The notes below the pieces were generated by a model. The model was given only the letters and a program-made list of their open reading frames with translations, was not told the DNA's origin and searched no databases. The translations under genes were made by a program, and so were the position numbers. Below, in pieces: positions 17,471 through 22,949 of a stretch of 22,949 bases of DNA (its first letter is position 1; each line of letters begins with the position of its first letter). The stretch comes from Mesotaenium endlicherianum (Eukaryota > Streptophyta > Zygnematophyceae > Zygnematales > Mesotaeniaceae): contig WELA01009633.1 of assembly GCA_009602735.1 (NCBI GenBank), positions 241,263 to 264,211 on the forward strand, in the 5' to 3' direction.

Positions 17471-18470
17471 TTGGGGCATCCAGCGTACTTCTCTTCCCCC
17501 CCCCTTTCCCCCTCGCCTCTCCCATTTCCTCTCCCTCCCCTCCCTCCCTCCCTCCTTCTCACACTCCGCATGCAGTCGCCGGGATCTGCGCCCAAGTGCA
17601 TGTCATTTGTGCAAGTTGTGATGCTTCATTTTGTAGCATAATATCACCGGAGGAAAAGAAACATACATATCGGCTCGCACAATGGAAGCTTAATGTGGGG
17701 GAAATGGTGTGGTCGTGTGGCCAATCTGCGCGGGCGGGAGGGCGGGTGAGCAGGCGCGGGGGGGGGGTGGAAGGGGGTGGCGGTCTCAACCAAACTTGCG
17801 TGTATTTTGTGGAAAAAGTACGAGGCATGAGGGGTGCCCACTAGTCTGACAGGTATGTCTCCTTGTGGCTGTGGGCATGTGCGCAGCTCAGAGGCAAATG
17901 TCGTCTTGGTTGATGACCTGCCGGCCAGCGGACGCCCCAGGGCCGTCAGAGTGGCCAATAGGGTGAGCACACATGGTAGTCGCCATTTGGCAGCCTCAGG
18001 GCCGCATGCTTACCTCGCAGCTGCCTGACCTGTCCCGGACCTGGAGCTGCTCATCCGTTCATTCCGTTGGCCCCGCCGTTGGCCCTTTCACTAGCATCTG
18101 CTGCTCGTCTTGTCTCAACGGTGCGCCAGTCTCTCTGATGAGCCGCCCGTGTGTGTGTGCGTGCGGGCTTTCGAGCGTGCATGTGCGTGTATGCATGTGT
18201 GGGTGCGTGTGCGAGGGCTGTCTGAGCCTCTATACGTCCGCAAGCATACGTGCTAGGTGCGCGCACGCCGCACGTGCATATGTGCCTGCTCGTCCATGCA
18301 CTTGTGCCTCCGCATGTGTGTGCGTGCCCCTGTGTGTGTGTGTGTGTGTGTGTGCGTGTGTGTGCGTGTGCGTATGTGTGCGCGTGTGGTTTTTTGTATG
18401 AGTGCGTTTCTTGTCCGTTGTGTTTCCATGTACGTACGATGGGGTGCTGGTGTGCGTATTGGCTCGCCAG
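17471..18470 (+). other. Copy 3 pre-WD40 intron
   Basis: A C/T-rich stretch (17497-17560) is followed by mixed sequence, and from 17985 by the block shared with copy 1, including the TG microsatellite. The open frame at 17834-18028 (SEANVVLVDDLPASGRPRAV) is flanked by GCGCAG and GGGTGAGC but has no counterpart in other copies. Confidence 0.5.
18325..18390 (+). repeat. TG microsatellite before the copy 3 WD40 exon
   Basis: (TG)n with GTGC interruptions, in the same position and strand sense as 7620-7690 of copy 1. Confidence 0.9.
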
Positions 18471-19444
18471 ATGCTCCTGCGATACAAACGAAGCGGGCAT
18501 CCAACGGCCACAAGAGGTGCATCCTCGAGCTCAAAGGGCCACGTCGGCCGCATCAGGGCCCTCGTCTTTGCGCCAGATGGCGCCACCCTGTGGACCACCA
18601 GCTCCAACAGCACCATGCGCTGCTGGCTGCACGGCAAGTGCAAGGGTGTGCTCAGTACCGCCAACAACGGATGATGGGGCCTGCCAGGTGGCAGGGCCAT
18701 GCGTGCCGCGTGCCATAAAGGTGGCGTGAACGTGCTGGCGGTGGCACCAGATGGCATGCTCTGGTTGGGCGGTGACGACAAGACCATCCAATGCTGGCAG
18801 AACGAGAGGTGCATGGCAACGCTGGCGGGGGACACAGGTGCGGTGCTCACCCTCCAGCTGTCGCCAGATGGCACGTTGTGGTCCGGCAGGCTAGACGCGA
18901 CCATCAGGAAGAGGGTGGGGGACATCTGGGTGGGGAAGTCCTCTCAGATCCGCAAATACTGGCCATGCGCGCTCTCCAATCAACAAGCGTCCCCAGGAGA
19001 GTGCTCCTCGCAAGCACTCGCTCTTCTCTGGGAGCAACCATGGCACGATCCGACGGTGGGCGGGTCGCTATTGCGTGGCGAGGCTGGAGGCCACTCAGGG
19101 CTGGCTCTCGCGCTCGCGCTCGCGCCAGATGGCTCGCTGTGGTTGGGCGGCAGCGACCAAAGCCTGCGGAAGTGGGAGCGAGACTTGTGCACCTTAATCG
19201 TGAATGAGAACCGCCACTCCTCTGGCGTGTGCACGTTTGCCGTCGATGCGGGCGGGCTTGTCTGGTCTGAGAGCAGAGACTGCTGCATCAAGAGCTGGCG
19301 GGGCGGGAAGTGTGTCGCTACCCACTGAGGGCCACATGGGGCTGGAAGTGCGCGCTTGCCACCGCGCCAAGATTCGTCTGGTGGGGCAGCCGCGACCAGA
19401 CAACTAAAGCCTGGCGCTGGCAATTTGCTTTTGTTGTGAGTTAG
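18471..19444 (+). pseudogene. Copy 3 WD40 domain, broken
   Basis: Blade 1 (RIRALVFAPDGATLWTTSSN) ends at TGA (18672-18674), where copy 1 has TTA in GGATTATGGGG. The frame then reopens in phase through two more blades (VNVLAVAPDGMLWLGGDDKT, LQLSPDGTLWSGRLDATI). From about 18930 to 19090 the WD sequence is found in two other frames (VLSDPQILAMRAL; LFSGSNHGTIRRW). It returns to the first frame at LALAPDGSLWLGGSDQSLRK and ends in WSESRDCCIKSWRGGKC before TGA at 19326-19328. The last blade is shifted. Confidence 0.75.
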
Positions 19445-20515
19445 AAGTAGAATTAGGCGGGCAGGCAAACAAACGAGGTGATGCGATGCGAACATAGCCA
19501 TCTTGACGTCCGAGGTCATATCATGGTGTAAAAGTCGGATGAGCAGAACGCAAGTAATCTTGTGTTGAAGCAAATAGGATGTCAAGAGTCAAATTTAATA
19601 GTGATTATTGGATCAACGCATGGGGTCAAGGAAAATAATTGCTGTTGTTCACCATGAGCTTTAGGACAATATTTGCTCAAGTACGTGTTTGTTCTTGTGG
19701 AGCTTTATTTTGAGATATAATGATCGTTGCAACACGTTACGGCCAACATGGCCTGAACTACATATTATTTTTCCGTTATATGTGCACGCTGTTGAAGCTG
19801 TATTTGAAGGCGGTTTTGGCCCAATTGTTTTAAGCTAGAGAAACTTCAAAGAACAAGGCGCTGTAGTTTACTAGTACGTGAACTATTCTAGACTTGCCTG
19901 GACTGTAGCCAAGTTGCCATTGGTCAATGACCAATTTTCCATCAACTACATCACTAACATTTTCTCTTAAAATTTGCAACACCATATCGCAATAAAGAAC
20001 CCTTGGTGGAGAAACGAGTCCGTATATGCTTTTTCCAAGAGTCGCAATCTTTATACAGCAACATTGTCTTCACCCATGCACAAGACAGCCAACTCACAGC
20101 TGAGACTGTTTAAAGTCCGCTCGTCAAGCAGCGCTCAATTCTCCACACCACATAATGTCAAGCAATGTTTGGACAAGAACCCTTGCCATGCAAACAAGCG
20201 TGCAGGTACAGATTCATTCATCACCGTGAAGGGCCAACAATACAGGTAGGGTCGTTGTCATTAAAGATAACGTTTTATTTATGTACATGGTTTGGGTACG
20301 CCTCCTAAGGATCTAAGAAGATAGGTAAGATAAGCTACATTCTCTTATTATACATGAGTATAACGCAGAAGGATGTAAGCATAAATACCTCAACTATCCT
20401 CCTGAGACTAACTAGTAACAAGTTACCACGAGAGAACTTGACCAAAATGAACCGGCTTGAGTCAGCACTCGGAGCTAACTCCAAATCTCAAAGTTGCACT
20501 AGCATGTTTCCGATC
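19445..20515. repeat. AT-rich spacer between convergent copies 3 and 4
   Basis: The unit 2 copy of 8437-9560. An open frame at 19974-20249 (NSQLRLFKVRSSSSAQFS ... ANKRAGTDSFITVKGQQYR) is longer and cleaner than its unit 1 equivalent but has no recognised family. The right end joins directly to inverted WD40 sequence, where about 437 bp present in unit 1 (9553-9989) are missing. Confidence 0.65.
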
Positions 20516-20518
20516 CTT

Positions 20519-21112
20519 CGCCATGCACTGGTTCCCCACCCACCGTCAGATCGTGCCGTCATCATTCCCCAAGAAGACCGAATATGGGCGATGAAAGCTC
20601 CGCAAGCTGTTCTCGATCGCGAGAGCACGCACGGCCGTCATCTGCGGGTTCTGAGAGGACCTCCAGGCAGGTGTTGTTCACCCACTTCCTGATGGTCCCC
20701 TCCTGTCCGCCAGACAACAGCAAGCCATATGGCGCCAGCTGGAGGACAAGCACAGCACCTATGTGCCCCGTCGGCGTCGCCACGCACCTCGTCCCCTGCC
20801 AGCATCTGATGGCCTTGTCATCCCCGCCCGACCAAAGCCAACGCTGCTGCATGGAGAGCCTGGCACGTGGCTGCACCACCAGCGCGATCACGCCACCTGT
20901 GTGGCCCTTGCCCCACATGGCCATGCTACCTGGCAGGTCCAAGAAGCCTATGGGACACCGAGACTTTGGCCTCTCAGCCATGTGCGTATGGTGCCGTCTG
21001 AGCTGGCGCTCCACAGAGTGACGCCATCTGGCTTAGAGGCAAGGGTCCTGATGTGGCCCAAATGGCCCTCGAGCGTCAGCATGCACCTCTTGTGGGCGTC
21101 GGCTCCCCCCTC
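20519..21112 (-). pseudogene. Copy 4 WD40 exon, truncated and frameshifted
   Basis: On the minus strand, blade 1 (KRCMLTLEGHLGHIRTLASK, VTLWSASSDGTIRTW) is followed by a 10-base deletion near 20970 relative to copy 2, giving a stop. Blades 2-3 (VIALVVQPRAR...WLWSGGDDKAIRCW, LAPYGLLLSGGQEGTIRKW) continue in another frame, with an 11-residue insertion. An extra A in TCAGAACCCGCAG near 20650 shifts the frame again. The sequence stops being WD40 at 20519, so about the last three blades are gone. The acceptor AG used by copy 2 is GCAC here. Confidence 0.75.
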
Positions 21113-21282
21113 GTGCGCGCCACATCGCAGGGTGCGCGATGCCAGCTCGGCAACAGACGGACGCACACGCCGTGCGTAGAAACATGAAATCAGTCCGAGC
21201 AGAGATGTGGTGGTCACGCGTTGGTCCGCTGATTAACTATATCTTAGCTCACCACACACCTACTACCCGGGTCGCTGATGCC

Positions 21283-21310
21283 ACTGCTACTGCTACTGCT
21301 ACTGCTACTG
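21283..21310. repeat. (ACTGCT)n hexanucleotide repeat
   Basis: About four and a half ACTGCT units. Copy 2 has only a short related stretch (GCCACTGCTACTGG near 10851). Confidence 0.9.
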
Positions 21311-21345
21311 GAGGAGGAGCGCGAGAAAGCGGCGCGACTGTTGTA

Positions 21346-21474
21346 GGGGCCGGGGCCGGGGCCGGGTGCGCCACGATTGTTGTGGGGTCCGGGGCCACGG
21401 CCGCGGCTGGGGCCGGGTGCGCCACGATTGTTGTGGGGTCCAGGGCCACGGCCGCGGCCGGGGCCGGGTGCGCC
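21346..21474. repeat. GGGGCC repeat and 51-bp minisatellite
   Basis: Three GGGGCC units (21346-21363) are followed by GGGTGCGCC starts at 21364, 21415 and 21466, exactly 51 bp apart, each unit containing CACGATTGTTGTGGGG. The period is a multiple of three, so reverse frames show a repeated PGPxRGRGPGPHNNRGAP peptide, but it lies in a probable intron. Confidence 0.9.
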
Positions 21475-21664
21475 GCCAGACCCCTTGGAGGAGTCGCCTG
21501 CTCGTCTCTGGTCACTCTCCTTCAGGCCTCTGTTTTTCTCCGCCCCTCTGCTGCTCTCCGCGGCCCTGCTTGCGCGGGCGCATGCACACCCGCCCCCGTG
21601 CACGCGGCCTTGCTGACTGGCAGTCAGTACAATGATGGAGTACTTGTGGAGGCTACCAGTCCAT

Positions 21665-21765
21665 GCACGCACGCAAGCACACACACAAGTGCACCCATGC
21701 ACACAGAGACAGACACACACTCGCGTGCACGCATGTCTAAGCACACACACACACAAGCACACAAT
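21665..21765 (-). repeat. CA/TG microsatellite in the copy 4 intron
   Basis: ACAC/GCAC alternation, with TG on the coding (minus) strand. It is matched at 11133-11240 in copy 2. Confidence 0.85.
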
Positions 21766-21795
21766 GTAAGACGGAGATGGAGAGTGGGCGTTGAG

Positions 21796-21990
21796 TGCAA
21801 GAGACGGAGTGAAGAAGGAAGGGAGAGAGGGAGAAGAGAGGGAGGAGGCAGGGAGAGAGCGGAGAGAGCGAGAGAGAGGGAGAGGGAGGGAGAGAGCGAG
21901 GGAGGGAGGAAGAGAGGGAGAGCGGGAGGGAGCGAGAGAGAGCGAGAGGGAGGGAGAACGAAGTACGGAGAGGCGAAACGAAGGACGGAG
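21796..21990. repeat. Purine-rich (GAGAGG)n low-complexity tract
   Basis: A nearly pure A/G strand built from GAGAG, GGGAG and GGAGG pieces. On the transcribed strand it is a long pyrimidine tract, 180-370 bases into the intron. It is absent from copy 2. Confidence 0.9.
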
Positions 21991-22168
21991 GCGAAAGATT
22001 CTACTGGATGCGTAACAAAGAGAGGCGGGGGGGAGGAGGGAGGCGCTGTCTGCGATACAACCTGTGGCAAACTGAGGCAGCGGGCGGCGCCAACGGCACC
22101 ACATTGCGCCCCCCCTCCTCAAACTTACGGCTGGGATGGTGGTAAGGGAGAAAATCAAAAATCCATAC

Positions 22169-22920
22169 CTTGTGGAAGCCCCAGCCGCGGCAGGGGTCTT
22201 GTTGCCCCCCTTGCTCGGCAGGTGCGCCACCTTCTGTGCGACCTGCTGGCGCCGCATCCTCTCGTTCTCAGCAGCCGCCCCGCCGCCTGGCGCTGAGGAG
22301 GCCGCGGCGGCTTCCGCCTGCCTCGGCCTCGCGGCGTGCTGCTCAAGCTCGACCTCTCTCTGGGCCTTGTCGGAGGCGGCAGCCTTGTGGTCGCCGACAC
22401 GCGCCTCTACACGCGCCTCCATCGCTCCGCTGCCGCCACCTGTCGTTGTCGTCTCTCTGCCTCCGCCGTCGCCCAGAAGGAGGGCGCCCTCCTCCCCTCC
22501 CCTGTCCTCCTGCTTGCCCGGCCTCCCCCCCGCCGACGCCGACGTCGACGCCGCCGCGGTGCCGCCACCTGGCGCCGCCGAGGAGGCCGCGGCAGCGGCC
22601 CTCGCCTGGGGGGAGGCGCCGGCGACCTCGGTGCTCATCTCGGCGAGGAGGGCAATGATCTGCGTCAGGTAGTCCTCCTCGAGGCGGTCCTTCTCGGCGC
22701 GGGCGGCGGCGCGCGCGGCGTCGATGGCCACGCCCTCGCGCGCGATCTCGTCGCCGCTGTACAGCTGCAGCTGCTGCGCCAGGCTCGCAATGGCCGCGTG
22801 GCTGGTACGAAACCCCTCGCGCTGCTCGCGCACCAGCAGATCGATCTCACTCTGCAGCCGCTGCGACTGCAGGTCTGCGCTGTAGCGCGCGCGCCTCAGC
22901 TCCGCGCTGAGGTCCGACAC
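22169..22920 (-). CDS. Copy 4 coiled-coil exon
   Basis: The minus-strand frame is open from ATTCGACAG|GTGTCG (22920) to ACAAG|GTATGG, 752 nt, ending in phase 2 exactly as in copy 2. N-terminal heptads (VSDLSAELRRARYSADLQSQ, RLQSEIDLLVREQREGF) lead through an Ala/Gly/Ser-rich stretch (about 22490-22620) to ERMRRQQVAQKVAHLPSKGG and TPAAAGAST, the tail shared with copy 2. The N-terminal part is not clearly alignable with copy 2, so it has diverged or recombined. Its start is uncertain because the frame is open to the window edge. Since the downstream WD40 exon is broken, the gene as a whole is probably a pseudogene or a truncated RING-coiled coil protein. Confidence 0.55.
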
Positions 22921-22949
22921 CTGTCGAATCACCCCCACCCCCACCCCCA

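Larger units (their letters stand above)
15312..19444 (+). pseudogene. RING-coiled coil-WD40 copy 3 (decayed)
   Basis: The parts run in order: exon 1 remnant 15312-15404 (31 codons, donor CAA|GTAAGT, no usable ATG, in-frame stop upstream), fused RING/linker remnant 15677-15850, coiled-coil exon 16768 to about 17470 with frame breaks, and WD40 region 18471-19444 with a TGA and several frameshifts. It is more complete than copy 1 because it keeps the linker exon and both halves of the coiled coil. No continuous reading frame is possible, so I call it a pseudogene. It may still be transcribed. Confidence 0.7.
21113..22168 (-). other. Copy 4 intron before the WD40 exon
   Basis: It runs from donor AAG|GTATGG (22168) and is homologous to the copy 2 intron at 10568-11350. 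It is longer because of an expanded 51-bp minisatellite, (ACTGCT)n, and a purine-rich tract at 21796-21990. Frames that cross it, including one continuous with the coiled-coil exon, are low-complexity. Confidence 0.6.
14560..22949. repeat. Segmental duplication, unit 2 (incomplete at right edge)
   Basis: This is the second unit of the tandem duplication, with copy 3 (+), the AT-rich spacer and copy 4 (-). It is colinear with 3075 to about 12050. It differs by a TIR element at 14928-15109, a retained coiled-coil second half in copy 3, and an approximately 437-bp deletion joining the spacer to the WD40 exon of copy 4 near 20515. The RING exons of copy 4 should lie just to the right of the window. 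Confidence 0.75.

Noticed and set aside
17887-17962. Possible extra exon in copy 3 (SEANVVLVDDLPASGRPRAV)
   Set aside because: It has an acceptor and a donor, but its end phase does not fit the WD40 exon and no other copy has it.
7021-21990. CRISPR-like arrays
   Set aside because: All repeated tracts are simple microsatellites or minisatellites without spacer organisation, and the DNA is eukaryotic.
21244-22944. 566-residue continuous minus-strand frame
   Set aside because: Only 22169-22920 is credible exon. The rest crosses a donor site conserved with copy 2 and consists of purine, CA and GGGGCC repeats.
1-22949. tRNA, rRNA or bacterial operon features
   Set aside because: No cloverleaf, rRNA-like block, ribosome-binding site or tightly packed gene series could be supported.

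Overview
This is nuclear DNA from a eukaryotic microbe. Coding stretches are GC-rich exons joined by phase-consistent GT-AG introns, there are long TG/CA, GA/CT and GGGGCC simple repeats, and I see no operons, Shine-Dalgarno sites or phage/plasmid genes. An alga or other protist is plausible, but I cannot name the lineage from the sequence. GC-rich gene bodies alternate with AT-richer spacers (about 1.95-3.5, 8.45-9.6, 14.1-15.6 and 19.4-20.5 kb).

Region 1 (1-2729, minus strand): three exons whose splice phases agree encode the middle of a nucleoporin that I recognise as NUP133-like (helical region after the beta-propeller). The gene runs off the left edge. On its 5' side no propeller-coding exon is visible before duplicated DNA begins at about 3075.

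Region 2 (3075-22949): two large tandem segmental duplicates, unit 1 from about 3075 and unit 2 from about 14560, offset by 10.5-11.5 kb. Each unit holds two copies, in convergent orientation, of one multi-exon gene for a RING finger - coiled coil - WD40 protein, the architecture of COP1- or TRAF7-type E3 ubiquitin ligases. Copy 1 (+) and copy 2 (-) converge on an AT-rich spacer at 8.4-9.6 kb. Copy 3 (+) and copy 4 (-) converge on the duplicated spacer at 19.4-20.5 kb. Copies 2 and 3 are divergent, with a shared 5' region at 14.05-15.3 kb. Only copy 2 looks intact: split RING (exons 1-3), 233-residue coiled-coil exon and 308-residue seven-bladed WD40 exon. One small linking exon is probably missing from my model. 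Copies 1 and 3 carry degenerate RINGs, frameshifts and stops. Copy 4 keeps a good coiled-coil exon, but its WD40 exon is frameshifted and has lost its last three blades.

Inside copy 1 the second half of the coiled coil is replaced by the 3' end of an unrelated helical-protein gene (exons 5524-5649, 6560-6799 and 7149-7208, ending in a stop), which may give a chimeric gene. A 182-bp terminal-inverted-repeat element with a TGGGA target duplication sits upstream of copy 3 and is absent from the matching site in unit 1.

Exon borders were chosen by hand from homology between copies, GT/AG signals and reading phase. No alignment or database search was run.
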